Below, in pieces: positions 32,426 to 40,305 of a stretch of 64,000 nt of DNA (position 1 is the first letter of the stretch; every line of letters begins with the position of its first letter). The translations under genes and the position numbers were made by a program. Under the pieces are notes generated by a model. The model was not told the origin of the DNA. It saw nothing but the letters and a program-made list of their open reading frames with translations, and ran no database searches. Origin of the DNA: a virus. The stretch spans positions 1 to 64,000 of IMG/VR virus record IMGVR_UViG_3300025671_000044. One strand, given 5' to 3'.

Positions 32426-32458
32426 AAAAAGTTAGCCGATTAACTTAAACCGGCTAAC
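32426..32458 (-). terminator. Rho-independent terminator overlapping the end of the structural gene
   Basis: GTTAGCCG (32431-32438) and CGGCTAAC (32451-32458) pair over 8 bp with a 12-base loop. On the - strand the hairpin runs into TTTTT. The upstream arm lies within the last codons of the 648-residue gene and its stop falls in the loop. It isolates gp32 from the structural unit. Confidence 0.8.
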
Positions 32459-34386
32459 GATTTTAATCTATCTAGTGCGCCTGGTTTTTTTGGTTCTTGT
32501 GCTTTTGGTAGCTCTGCTGATTTTTCAGTGTCTTGTGCTGCCATACGTTTTTTGTCTCTGACAAGTTCCATATACTTAGCACCGTCAGTAGCAATTAAGT
32601 CTAATTTTTCTGCGTCTGCGCTTGCTCGTTTACCATGACCTAATGGATATGTTCTTTTCACTTCCATTGTAGTTGGATCATACAATACGATGCTATTTCT
32701 GTATAATTCAAATTGTGAACGTTCGCCAATTTCGCCTTGTTTAGCCAGTTCAGTTTCTGGATAGCGGCTGTTTGCCGTTTCTTCAGCCTTTTTGTGTGCT
32801 ATAGTAGTTTCTACTTTTTTCATAAATTTAGCAGCCGGTTCAACATATTGCTCGCCGTATTGCTTTTCTACCATGGTTAATACTGCTGTTTCGCCTTTAG
32901 GAAATGTTCCGTTTTCTCTATCAAAGTAAGATAGAATGAACTCTCCAATTGGTAATTCTGGTTGTTGAGGTTGATCCATTGGTTCCATGCCTTGTGGGCC
33001 TACTTTGACATCCATTGTATCATCGTCTGATTCTTTTTTATCTTTATTACAATCACAGTGTTCGCATGTTGGAGCACATGTGCAATCTTCTGCTTTTACG
33101 TCTGCACCACAGCAATCGTCTGAGCAATACCCTGGTTTTGCTTTTGCTTCGTTTACTTCTTCAGCAAACTGACCCATTAGTTTATCAATTGCTAATTCTA
33201 CAATTCTATTGTAGTCAACTTTGTTTGTTGATTCAAATGCATCAGGAACACCATTGCCGTCTGCGTCTCTCCACCACGAACCAGTTTCGTCATGAGAATC
33301 ATGTGAACAATCACATCCTGGTTTACAGTTGTGCATTTGGCATCCGCAGTCTTTACAATGATATTCTTTATAGCCTTTCATATAGCCTTCGTCTAATATA
33401 TCATCTAAGTCAATTGTTTCTACTACGCTTGTGCCTACTAAATTATAAATGTATGGAAACACATCTTTTAATTCTTCGTTAAACTGCTTGATAGTAAGTT
33501 GATCAACCCATGCATCAGATACATTGGTTGGAACTTCTTCCATGACAGCAACTTCATAGTTTTCACTTGCTTCTTTGTAATAGCCTGGTTTTTGTAAGTT
33601 TTGTATTTCTTGTCTTACTTCTTTGATACGCCCTTTTACAATATCTGTGTAGCCTTCTAATGTTTCTGCCATTACACTACTGCGATTCATGTATTGGCTA
33701 AACTTGCGCAATTTAGACATTTCTTCTGACAAACCGGAGATGTATTTGCCAAAGTCGTCATACATATGACCGCCTTCGTTTACATGTAATGCCATTGCTC
33801 TTGCACCAGCTAAATGCTTGTATGGATATTTAAATCTTTCACCTGTTGGTGATTCAATATAAATTGAGCCAATTTTGCTGGTTCTGCTATTAGAACTTTC
33901 TACATTGATTGGAGCAGAATGCTTGATTGCTATTCTTGCCTTTCCAATTTTTTGATAACTTCTTGTTTCGTTACCATACATTTTAGATTCTGACATTGTA
34001 TTTTCTCCGGGGCGATTTTGCGCTAAGTATTCATAATCTCTTTTGTCTAGGTTTGATTTGTTAATATCTCTAACGTCAAATTTAAGCATACGTTTTTTGG
34101 CAAAATATCTTAATTCTTTTAAAAAATTATACCAATCATCTTGTATTGCTTCTACTTGATTTAACACTAAATCTTTTGCAACAATTACTGTTACGCCATT
34201 TTCTTCGTCTAACGATACACTTACTTTGCCCAATTCATTGCCTTGAGCGTTGTAACTGAACTCAAAAAACCTTGCATCCTCAGGTATATTTGTTACATTA
34301 CCATTTTCGTCACCAATGGTAACGTCGGTAAAACGTCCTCTAATTTTATTGAACATATCAGATGCAAATGTTTTAAACTTATTCAT
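32440..34386 (-). CDS. Large structural-type protein with Cys-rich and Ca-binding-like insert
   Basis: The 648-residue product has an ordinary alpha/beta N-terminal part (1-340) with FKYPYKHLAGARAMALHVNEGG (residues about 185-206), which I associate with conserved virion or prohead proteins of marine T4-like phages. The middle is unusual. C344, C347, C349, C354, C358 and C360 form one cluster, RDADGNGVPDAFE (373-385) looks like a thrombospondin/dockerin Ca loop, and C421-C446 hold eight more Cys. The C-terminal part is helical and charged. It lies between gp17 and gp32. I cannot name it; it does not look like the gp20 portal. Confidence 0.75.
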   Translation of the reverse strand: MNKFKTFASDMFNKIRGRFTDVTIGDENGNVTNIPEDARFFEFSYNAQGNELGKVSVSLDEENGVTVIVAKDLVLNQVEAIQDDWYNFLKELRYFAKKRMLKFDVRDINKSNLDKRDYEYLAQNRPGENTMSESKMYGNETRSYQKIGKARIAIKHSAPINVESSNSRTSKIGSIYIESPTGERFKYPYKHLAGARAMALHVNEGGHMYDDFGKYISGLSEEMSKLRKFSQYMNRSSVMAETLEGYTDIVKGRIKEVRQEIQNLQKPGYYKEASENYEVAVMEEVPTNVSDAWVDQLTIKQFNEELKDVFPYIYNLVGTSVVETIDLDDILDEGYMKGYKEYHCKDCGCQMHNCKPGCDCSHDSHDETGSWWRDADGNGVPDAFESTNKVDYNRIVELAIDKLMGQFAEEVNEAKAKPGYCSDDCCGADVKAEDCTCAPTCEHCDCNKDKKESDDDTMDVKVGPQGMEPMDQPQQPELPIGEFILSYFDRENGTFPKGETAVLTMVEKQYGEQYVEPAAKFMKKVETTIAHKKAEETANSRYPETELAKQGEIGERSQFELYRNSIVLYDPTTMEVKRTYPLGHGKRASADAEKLDLIATDGAKYMELVRDKKRMAAQDTEKSAELPKAQEPKKPGALDRLKSLAGLS

Positions 34387-34393
34387 AGTAAAG

Positions 34394-34401
34394 TATTTAT
34401 C
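34394..34401 (-). promoter_or_regulatory. Late promoter-like GATAAATA at the gp17 stop
   Basis: GATAAATA (34401-34394) overlaps the TGA of gp17 (TGATAAATA) and ends seven bases before the ATG at 34386. If used, the message would start at or near the start codon. Confidence 0.45.
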
Positions 34402-35986
34402 AATAGTTGCTGCTAACGAAGATAGGCATTGGCATTTCGTAATCTTCGTCTATAGAGGATTCCATTTGTGTGAAACTATTATAGATTGATGGATCCCAAT
34501 CTTTCATCACTCCAATCATACGTAATGCAAGTAACATACTGCTAATCAAATCGTCAGTTGCACCCGGTTTTGCTTGATAGCTACTTCCTGTTGCAACAAA
34601 TGTTTTGAGTTCACTTATAAATGGCTTGCTATGTATTTTTAATTTTTCATTTTCAATCATAGTTTTCATTCTTGCACATGCAGTGACTTTTGCACTATGA
34701 GTTGTATTAAACCCTTTACGAAACTTGCGCACATGACCTTTGCGTATAGGTTCGCTTATAAACAGTCCTGGAATATTTTCTTCGCCTAAATCTTGAATGA
34801 CAAGTAGTGCAGCTTCTCCAAGACCGTTGTTTTCAACGCTCCAATAAATTCCATTATCGTCATGTCTTTCTGTTTCTAAGTATGTGCATATGTCTTTAAG
34901 CACACGAATTTGTCCTGGTATACTGGTTGTATTATGCTGCCATTCAGCTACTTGTTCATAACTTGGTAACTCTACAACTTGTATAGCGGCATTATCTCCT
35001 CCAGTGCCCATACTTGGATCTAGTGCTACAGCGTAATTTTTTCCTGGTTCTGGTTTTTTATACCAACGTGTTTGTCCCATGTTTATTACAGGAGAAACAC
35101 CTTCCATTACAGTAAGGTGCAAACTACTAATTAAAGTTTCATCAAATACTAAAAATTCACAGCCATATTCACGTCTAAATTTTTCTTCACCAATACGCCC
35201 AATTTCTTCTGCTTTCCATTTATCGTCACGATCAGGATGTTCCCACCAGTCTGCCCTAAATGCATGAAATCCGTTTATACCAACATTATTTTCATTACCG
35301 TATTCGTCAAATTTATCTTCTGCTTGTTTCCAAATAGTAGCAAAAGTATCTTCGTCTGAGTTAGGTGTGCTAGTAATAATAGCACGACCACCTGTTGCTA
35401 GAGTAGGAGATATTGAAGTCCAAAACTCTTCCGCAATGTTAGGTTGCACAAACGCAAACTCGTCACAGTATAGTAAGGAAATAGATAAACCACGTCCTGT
35501 ATTACCTGTAGTGGTTTGGCTAATAATACGTGATCCGTTTTCAAATTCTATGCTGCCTTTGTTATAACTTGTAACACCTGCACGGATGTAGTTTGGACAG
35601 GTTTCGTATACATATCTAATACGTTGCATGATTTCTTGAGCACCTGTGTATTTGTGTGCTGCAATAAGAATAGTTTGATCTGGATTAAACATAGCATACC
35701 AACACAAATAGATACTTGCACATGTAGTCTTTCCTGTTTGTCTAGGCATCATATTAATATTAAATCTAAAATTATGATAACTTTCTAATAATCCTAATTG
35801 ATACTCATATGGGTCAAAAAGTAATTGTCCTTTTACAGGATGTTGTATATGAGCAAAGTGTTCTGCAAAATACAAATATCCATCATCAGGATCCATACAC
35901 TTTAGTAAGTGTTCTACTTGTGCTTCTGTAAATGTTTCTTGTTTGTTGGCTTTTTTAATTAATACGCCGTCTAATGATGTTGCCAT
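34400..35986 (-). CDS. gp17: Large terminase subunit, T4 gp17
   Basis: The 528-residue product has an N-terminal ATPase with MPRQTGKTT (Walker A, 80-88), LLYCDEFAF (Walker B with catalytic Glu, 171-179) and the coupling motif TSTPN. The C-terminal RNase H-type nuclease carries VALDPSMG (320-327) as metal-binding strand. It cuts concatemeric DNA and pumps it through the portal. Slightly shorter than T4 gp17 (610). It starts after a terminator and a late promoter, so it is expressed separately from gp16. Confidence 0.96.
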   Translation of the reverse strand: MATSLDGVLIKKANKQETFTEAQVEHLLKCMDPDDGYLYFAEHFAHIQHPVKGQLLFDPYEYQLGLLESYHNFRFNINMMPRQTGKTTCASIYLCWYAMFNPDQTILIAAHKYTGAQEIMQRIRYVYETCPNYIRAGVTSYNKGSIEFENGSRIISQTTTGNTGRGLSISLLYCDEFAFVQPNIAEEFWTSISPTLATGGRAIITSTPNSDEDTFATIWKQAEDKFDEYGNENNVGINGFHAFRADWWEHPDRDDKWKAEEIGRIGEEKFRREYGCEFLVFDETLISSLHLTVMEGVSPVINMGQTRWYKKPEPGKNYAVALDPSMGTGGDNAAIQVVELPSYEQVAEWQHNTTSIPGQIRVLKDICTYLETERHDDNGIYWSVENNGLGEAALLVIQDLGEENIPGLFISEPIRKGHVRKFRKGFNTTHSAKVTACARMKTMIENEKLKIHSKPFISELKTFVATGSSYQAKPGATDDLISSMLLALRMIGVMKDWDPSIYNSFTQMESSIDEDYEMPMPIFVSSNY

Positions 35987-35991
35987 AGCAA

Positions 35992-35999
35992 TATTTATT
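35992..35999 (-). promoter_or_regulatory. Late promoter-like AATAAATA before gp17
   Basis: AATAAATA (35999-35992) lies between the terminator at 36001-36026 and the gp17 ATG (35986), ending five bases before the ATG. It is placed to restart transcription after the terminator, with an almost leaderless message. Confidence 0.5.
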
Positions 36000-36000
36000 C

Positions 36001-36026
36001 AAAAAAATAGCGCCAACAGGCGCTAT
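36001..36026 (-). terminator. Rho-independent terminator before gp17
   Basis: ATAGCGCC (36007-36014) and GGCGCTAT (36019-36026) form a perfect 8-bp stem with an AACA loop. On the - strand it is followed by seven T. It ends the unit that comes from 36536-37622. Confidence 0.88.
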
Positions 36027-36047
36027 TGAAGTATCTGGGGGGATGAG

Positions 36048-36533
36048 TTATTTCTTAAACTGCGGAGGCATTTTGCCTTTTTTTGCTTTTTTATCTTTGA
36101 TGGCTTTTTTCATTGGTTCTTTTTTATCGCCATCTTTGTCCATATCTAAGAAGTCTGGTTTTGCTTTTTTTTCTTCTAATGCTTGCCATAAACGATCTTT
36201 GATTGATTCCATTGCCATTGGATTATCGCCTTGGCTTGCTGGTGGATACATAGTTTTCTTTTTATGCAAGTCATCACCGCTTGGTAGCACATCGTCAAGA
36301 TCCATATATTCTTCTTCTGGCTCGTTGTCATATTCTTCAACTTCTTCTTCTTGTGCTTCAGCATTTTGCACCATTTGTAGTGCTTGAAGTAGTTGTGCCA
36401 TTTGTTCTGCATCGTTTAATGCAATGTTAATACTTGGTTGTTGACCCATTTGTCCATCAGCTTCCGGAGGACATTCTGCAACTGATTTTTCAACTGCATC
36501 AAAGTTTCTTAAGATATCTAACATATTGCTCAT
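36048..36533 (-). CDS. Acidic/basic prohead-type protein with EF-hand-like loop
   Basis: The 161-residue product is highly charged: an acidic middle (EEEVEEYDNEPEEEYMD) and a lysine-rich C-terminus (MKKAIKDKKAKKGK). LDMDKDGDKKE near residues 129-139 matches the DxDxDG pattern of EF-hand or dockerin Ca loops. Such proteins in T4-like phages are often scaffold or core components, but this is inference. GGGAG lies before the ATG. Confidence 0.65.
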   Translation of the reverse strand: MSNMLDILRNFDAVEKSVAECPPEADGQMGQQPSINIALNDAEQMAQLLQALQMVQNAEAQEEEVEEYDNEPEEEYMDLDDVLPSGDDLHKKKTMYPPASQGDNPMAMESIKDRLWQALEEKKAKPDFLDMDKDGDKKEPMKKAIKDKKAKKGKMPPQFKK

Positions 36534-36535
36534 AA

Positions 36536-37084
36536 TTAGCTCCCTATTGTGCTTTTGTTATTTTGTGGATCTTCTTTTGTTGTTTCCATTTTAAATCCAT
36601 CTTGTGCATCTGCTCTTTCTTTACGTGCAGTTTCTAATTCTTTTAGCAAATCCATAATACGTGATTCGCCTGCTTGGTCCTGTGCAGAAACGCCTTCTAA
36701 CTCTTCTTTGGTTAACATAGGCTCATACGGACCATCATCTTTTTTCTCTTGATATTCTTCTCTTGGATCGGTAGGACTTCTTACAATGATATGACTTTGT
36801 TCAATACCGCAACAGTTTCCAATATATTCTTGAATATAGTCTGGGGTGCTTGGATACTGTAATTCTGCTTCATAGTAATACACTTCGCAGTTTTCCAATT
36901 GTGGAAAGTCTAGTGGACGCTCTTGAATCGGAGTTTTCTTTGGCGCTGACAAACTTTTTACAGCATATTTTTCAAGGCATTTTTTAAGATTTTCTTCACA
37001 CTTGTCAGGAAGTTCTCCTGCAATGCCAATTTTAAATGGATACACTTTATGTGTTTCTGTTAGATATTCTGTAAAACTTTTCAT
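36536..37084 (-). CDS. Conserved-type protein of the packaging region
   Basis: The 182-residue product begins MKSFTEYLTETHKVYPF, the N-terminal style of several prohead and structural proteins of marine T4-like phages. It contains KTPIQERPLDFPQLENCEVYYYE and an acidic, Lys-rich tail. It is between gp16 and gp17 and under a late promoter, so a virion or assembly role is likely. Function unknown. AGGAAAA precedes the ATG. Confidence 0.7.
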   Translation of the reverse strand: MKSFTEYLTETHKVYPFKIGIAGELPDKCEENLKKCLEKYAVKSLSAPKKTPIQERPLDFPQLENCEVYYYEAELQYPSTPDYIQEYIGNCCGIEQSHIIVRSPTDPREEYQEKKDDGPYEPMLTKEELEGVSAQDQAGESRIMDLLKELETARKERADAQDGFKMETTKEDPQNNKSTIGS

Positions 37085-37103
37085 TGTAATTTTCCTATAT
37101 AAC

Positions 37104-37589
37104 TTATTTATCTTTATCTAGCCCTTTAAGACGTTCTAACAAGCTATTTCTGTCTGTGACTACATAGCCTTCGCCTTCGGTCATTCCGGTAGGACTAGCA
37201 AAATTATCTCTATCCATTTTTTCTTTTTTAAGTTGTAGTTCTACCATTTTAAGTTTTTTATCTAATTTTGCAACTTTAGCATCAAGGTTTGTTTTAAGCA
37301 TAGTGCCTGCAACTTCAAATACTCTACCACTGTAACGGCTTTCAACATTCATACCGAGGTCCATTAAATCTTCATATGCTTGCATTGCTTTTTCAGATAC
37401 TTCGTTGAGTTCTGCATCTGCTAATTCGCCTAAACCTTTTACCTGCGGTAGTGCAGCTTCAATTTTATCTAAGTCAGCAATATCTCTCACAGTATCTTGA
37501 TGTGCTGCAGGCACAGATTGTGTTTTTTCTTCTTCAATTATTTCTTTAGAATCAGGTAAATTTAACAAATCTTCAAGTTTTTTAGTCAT
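37104..37589 (-). CDS. gp16: Small terminase subunit, T4 gp16-like
   Basis: The 161-residue product, from the second in-frame ATG, is helical with a central coiled coil (about 75-130: AYEDLMDLGMNVESRY, then KVAKLDKKLKMVELQLKKEK). This matches the oligomerisation core of T4 gp16. The small terminase recognises DNA and stimulates gp17. GGAAAC precedes the ATG at 37587-37589 at good distance, so it is preferred over the ATG at 37601. It lies two genes upstream of gp17, which fits. Confidence 0.78.
   Translation of the reverse strand: MTKKLEDLLNLPDSKEIIEEEKTQSVPAAHQDTVRDIADLDKIEAALPQVKGLGELADAELNEVSEKAMQAYEDLMDLGMNVESRYSGRVFEVAGTMLKTNLDAKVAKLDKKLKMVELQLKKEKMDRDNFASPTGMTEGEGYVVTDRNSLLERLKGLDKDK
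37105..37112 (-). promoter_or_regulatory. Late promoter GATAAATA
   Basis: GATAAATA (37112-37105) lies at the end of the gp16 gene, 20 bases before the ATG at 37084, with a ribosome site between. Spacing is that of a normal late promoter. Confidence 0.65.
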
Positions 37590-37614
37590 AATAGTTTCCA
37601 TTAAATACTACTAT

Positions 37615-37622
37615 TATTTAGT
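37615..37622 (-). promoter_or_regulatory. Late promoter-like ACTAAATA before gp16
   Basis: ACTAAATA (37622-37615) lies in the gap upstream of gp16, 25 bases before the preferred ATG. It differs from the GATAAATA form seen elsewhere but matches the CTAAATA on the + strand before gp14. Confidence 0.4.
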
Positions 37623-37630
37623 ATAAAATA

Positions 37631-38065
37631 TTATCCTCTTCTTCCTGTATGAAAGATATCATTTTCAGTAACTACTCTAAAGCGTATTTTATTTTGTTTA
37701 CAATATGCATTTGCAGCTGACCATTTTGCTTGATTTAACAAATAATGTGCTCTATTATTTTTGCTTGTAGCTTTTTCTTGAACTGTTTGATTAAACGGTT
37801 TGACTTCTATTAATTCAACATGCTTTTTACTGTTTGCATCTGTGTATACAATAAAAAAGTCAGGCACATATATAGTTTGTTTTCCAGTAAATGGATTTCG
37901 ATAAGGTATTTTTACTGCTTCACTTGCCCATTTTTCTACACTTGGATGTTCATCGCAAAAACGCATGAATGCAAACTCCCAACTACTACGATAAGTTGGT
38001 GTTCTATTTGACATATATTTTTCAGGGTTTTTTAGATTATATTTTCCTTGAGCATATTTGGCCAT
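37631..38065 (-). CDS. gp4: Head completion protein, T4 gp4-like (nuclease fold)
   Basis: The 144-residue product has TYRSSWEFAFMRFCD, EAVKIPYRNPFTGKQTIYVPDFFI and VELIEVKPF. This E...PD...ExK arrangement is that of a TnsA/PD-(D/E)xK-like fold and of T4 gp4 (also called gp50/65). gp4 joins full heads before tail attachment and may trim DNA ends. Length fits. It overlaps the upstream gene by one base. Confidence 0.82.
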   Translation of the reverse strand: MAKYAQGKYNLKNPEKYMSNRTPTYRSSWEFAFMRFCDEHPSVEKWASEAVKIPYRNPFTGKQTIYVPDFFIVYTDANSKKHVELIEVKPFNQTVQEKATSKNNRAHYLLNQAKWSAANAYCKQNKIRFRVVTENDIFHTGRRG

Positions 38066-38430
38066 TATACTATGATGTTTCTTGCTGTTAAATTCTCTGC
38101 ACTGTTATTGATTTTTTTCACACCAATTTTGCTAATTTTTGATCTATTAGCATTTAGTATAGCTGTAATTAAATCAGTAAGTTTAATTCTGTCAAGTGTT
38201 TTAATATCTTCTAAAAGTTCCATAATATTTACACCATCAACTTTAGCTTGTGTCAACAACACACTTGCAACACTTTGAGCAGCAGTAGTTTCAAATCCAC
38301 GTGATTGAAAAAATCCAACAACAGCATCTACTGAATTACTTGGAAAACTTATTGATTTTTTGTTTTGATTACTGAAAACTTCTCTAGTTTCTACTAAAGA
38401 GTCTTGTAGTATTTGTTGAATTTCTGTCAT
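38065..38430 (-). CDS. Unknown helical protein in tail/packaging region
   Basis: The 121-residue product is helical, with SVASVLLTQAKVDGVNIMELLEDI in the middle and a Lys/Asn-rich end. It lies one base before gp4 and after the tube-like gene, a context that suggests a small tail or head-assembly factor. No family is recognised. Confidence 0.65.
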   Translation of the reverse strand: MTEIQQILQDSLVETREVFSNQNKKSISFPSNSVDAVVGFFQSRGFETTAAQSVASVLLTQAKVDGVNIMELLEDIKTLDRIKLTDLITAILNANRSKISKIGVKKINNSAENLTARNIIV

Positions 38431-38432
38431 AA

Positions 38433-39518
38433 TTAAAATACCTTAGGTCGTGCGTTTGTAACACCTCTAGAGGATGCTGCACTTGTAAAATTTGCATTGC
38501 CAACAGCATCAACTAATAAATTTTCTCCCCCAGCAATTACTTCAGACACAAGACTACTAAAACTTAAATTCCTTGCGTTTCTAAAAGTATTAGCACCAGT
38601 AATTAGAGCACCTAAAACATTACCTTGCTGGAGATTGTTAATGGTAGCAGTTGTTCCTGCTAACACACCTCCAGTTCCAAAAAAACTACTTGAGCCGCCG
38701 CCGTTTATACTCAAAGGACTAGGTGAGGTGTCGTATCTTGAATCTCCAAATCCTGCCGGCACTACACCTACATCAGTGAAGTTTCTGTCCATAATGACTG
38801 CTTCATAACTGAATCTCATTGAGTTTGAACTAAACGCTGTAGATGCTGTATCAGCTTGCTGATGATCCCAACTGTCTACTAGAGGATTAATATATGTAAA
38901 ACTTGTGTTTGTTGGTTTGCCATCTTGTGGGTGCAATTGAAAAACTTGTATGCTTGTAAAAAAATTATTAACTTTACCAGGTCTATCCAAACCAAATTTA
39001 TAGTTTTGAAAAACACTTCCTGTTCCATAGCCGGTGTTTCTGCCTGCTTCTCTTAGATATGCAGGATCTCCTATTTCGGGACTAGTTCCATTTGATGTTG
39101 TATGAGTAGCATCACTGAAATAATAATTAAAATAACTTTGCCATAAAAAATTACTTATACCAGCATTATCATCATGCCATTCCATGCTAACTGGAGAGTA
39201 TTCAACTCCTGTTTGCGTGACTTTTTTCCTATTATACTGGTTTAGTGTTGTTGTAGAAATATTATAGGTTGGTAAGTCGATTCTTTTACAAAGTAAATTT
39301 ATTTCTCTTTTTACTGAATTGTTAAATGTTCCAAAATTACTTAGAGTTATTTGTGGATTAATATTTAAAACTACATGAAATAAGTTTTCGTTTTTTGGAG
39401 CAAGACGCATGTTTCCGTCTACAAAAACATTAGATGCGTGAGAATAGTCTCCTAAATTACCTTTAGGACTTAACGCACCTTTAATTAAATTATCAAAAAA
39501 ACCACTGAATATTGCCAT
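38433..39518 (-). CDS. Baseplate/tail-tube-like protein (gp19/gp54-like N-terminal domain)
   Basis: The 361-residue product has a gp19-like part (about 40-260): LCKRIDLPTYNIST, NQYNRKKVTQTG, SPVSMEWHDD and RFSYEAVIMD, the pattern of tube-fold proteins. A Gly/Ser-rich C-terminus follows (260-361). In T4, gp48 and gp54 share the tube fold and start tube assembly on the baseplate. gp54 has 320 residues, so this could be its counterpart, but the assignment between gp48, gp54 and another tube paralogue is open. Confidence 0.7.
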   Translation of the reverse strand: MAIFSGFFDNLIKGALSPKGNLGDYSHASNVFVDGNMRLAPKNENLFHVVLNINPQITLSNFGTFNNSVKREINLLCKRIDLPTYNISTTTLNQYNRKKVTQTGVEYSPVSMEWHDDNAGISNFLWQSYFNYYFSDATHTTSNGTSPEIGDPAYLREAGRNTGYGTGSVFQNYKFGLDRPGKVNNFFTSIQVFQLHPQDGKPTNTSFTYINPLVDSWDHQQADTASTAFSSNSMRFSYEAVIMDRNFTDVGVVPAGFGDSRYDTSPSPLSINGGGSSSFFGTGGVLAGTTATINNLQQGNVLGALITGANTFRNARNLSFSSLVSEVIAGGENLLVDAVGNANFTSAASSRGVTNARPKVF

Positions 39519-39522
39519 ATTG

Positions 39523-39530
39523 TATTTATC
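39523..39530 (-). promoter_or_regulatory. Late promoter GATAAATA directly before an ATG
   Basis: GATAAATA (39530-39523) ends four bases before the ATG at 39518 and follows the gp19 terminator. No ribosome site fits between, so a leaderless late message is predicted. Confidence 0.5.
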
Positions 39531-39549
39531 ACTTATTTAAACTGCGTAT

Positions 39550-39586
39550 AAAATAAAAAGGAGTATATATTTCTATATACTCCTTT
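39550..39586 (-). terminator. Rho-independent terminator after gp19
   Basis: AGGAGTATATA (39559-39569) and TATATACTCCT (39574-39584) pair perfectly over 11 bp around TTTC. On the - strand the stem is followed by TTTTTATTTTAT. It lies between gp19 and the tube-like gene. Confidence 0.88.
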
Positions 39587-39614
39587 ATTATAATAGCAAT
39601 CTGTATTTTAAGTA

Positions 39615-40238
39615 TCAGCCACCGCCTGTGACGTTTGTGCCTAACGATCTGCCTACTAATGTTCCAACACCTGTGTTTTCAGGAGTTTGAATTGCATTGT
39701 CGTATTGAATACTTAATGTAATATTTACTGGTTCGTTGTTTGCATAAGCAAGTGAGTTATAGTTTGCTTCAGTAATAAAACAACCATAACATTCCCAAGT
39801 CTCTAAAACATTCACGCCAAGTGCACCATTTCCGCCATCTAATATTTCGATGCGAGTGACGAATTTGTAATCCTGTCCTGAGTTTGCACTTGCTTGTTCC
39901 ATAAAGTCAAACTGTTTCTGTAATTGTTCACCAACTAGTTTTTGCACATTGTTGTTTACGTCTTCACGTAGATTTAAACTCAATGGACTCCATGTGTGTT
40001 TACCAGCTAGATAAACTTTACTGTTATAGATTGGTATTTCCATGTTTTCAAATGTTAGCGTAGGACGAGTTATATCCATAACTTGTTTTGTTAACTCTGT
40101 AGTTGGAGTTGATACGCCAAAATTTTCAAGTGTAACACGGAAACGATATTGCAGTTTTGGCATTAACAAACCTTGACTGCTTGCGCTGTCATTTGTTGCT
40201 AATGGAACTGTTAATTTTGATAATGATGAGATTGCCAT
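39615..40238 (-). CDS. gp19: Tail tube protein, T4 gp19
   Basis: The 207-residue product has the tube fold: LQYRFRVTLENFG-type strand (MPKLQYRFRVTLENFG), DITRPTLTFENMEIPIYNS, WSPLSLNLRED, then a late ETWECYGCFITEANY and NITLSIQYDNA. The length is near T4 gp19 (163) plus small insertions. Many hexamers stack to form the inner tube inside the gp18 sheath. AGGAGTAATAA precedes the ATG and a late promoter lies 21 bases upstream. Confidence 0.92.
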   Translation of the reverse strand: MAISSLSKLTVPLATNDSASSQGLLMPKLQYRFRVTLENFGVSTPTTELTKQVMDITRPTLTFENMEIPIYNSKVYLAGKHTWSPLSLNLREDVNNNVQKLVGEQLQKQFDFMEQASANSGQDYKFVTRIEILDGGNGALGVNVLETWECYGCFITEANYNSLAYANNEPVNITLSIQYDNAIQTPENTGVGTLVGRSLGTNVTGGG

Positions 40239-40258
40239 TTATTACTCCTATTCACAAG

Positions 40259-40266
40259 TATTTATC
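40259..40266 (-). promoter_or_regulatory. Late promoter GATAAATA of gp19
   Basis: GATAAATA (40266-40259) is 20 bases upstream of the gp19 ATG, with AGGAG between. Textbook late spacing. Confidence 0.7.
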
Positions 40267-40270
40267 ATTT

Positions 40271-40296
40271 GTAGGGGATTATCAAAAACCCCCTAC
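40271..40296 (-). terminator. Hairpin between gp18 and gp19
   Basis: GTAGGGG (40271-40277) and CCCCTAC (40290-40296) form a 7-bp GC-rich stem with a 12-base loop just after the gp18 stop. There is no T run on the - strand, so full termination is uncertain. Confidence 0.5.
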
Positions 40297-40305
40297 TTTA
40301 TGATA

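Noticed and set aside
32440-34386. Considered as portal protein gp20 because of its place next to gp17
   Set aside because: No portal-like stem/clip pattern recognised, and the Cys-rich insert does not fit.
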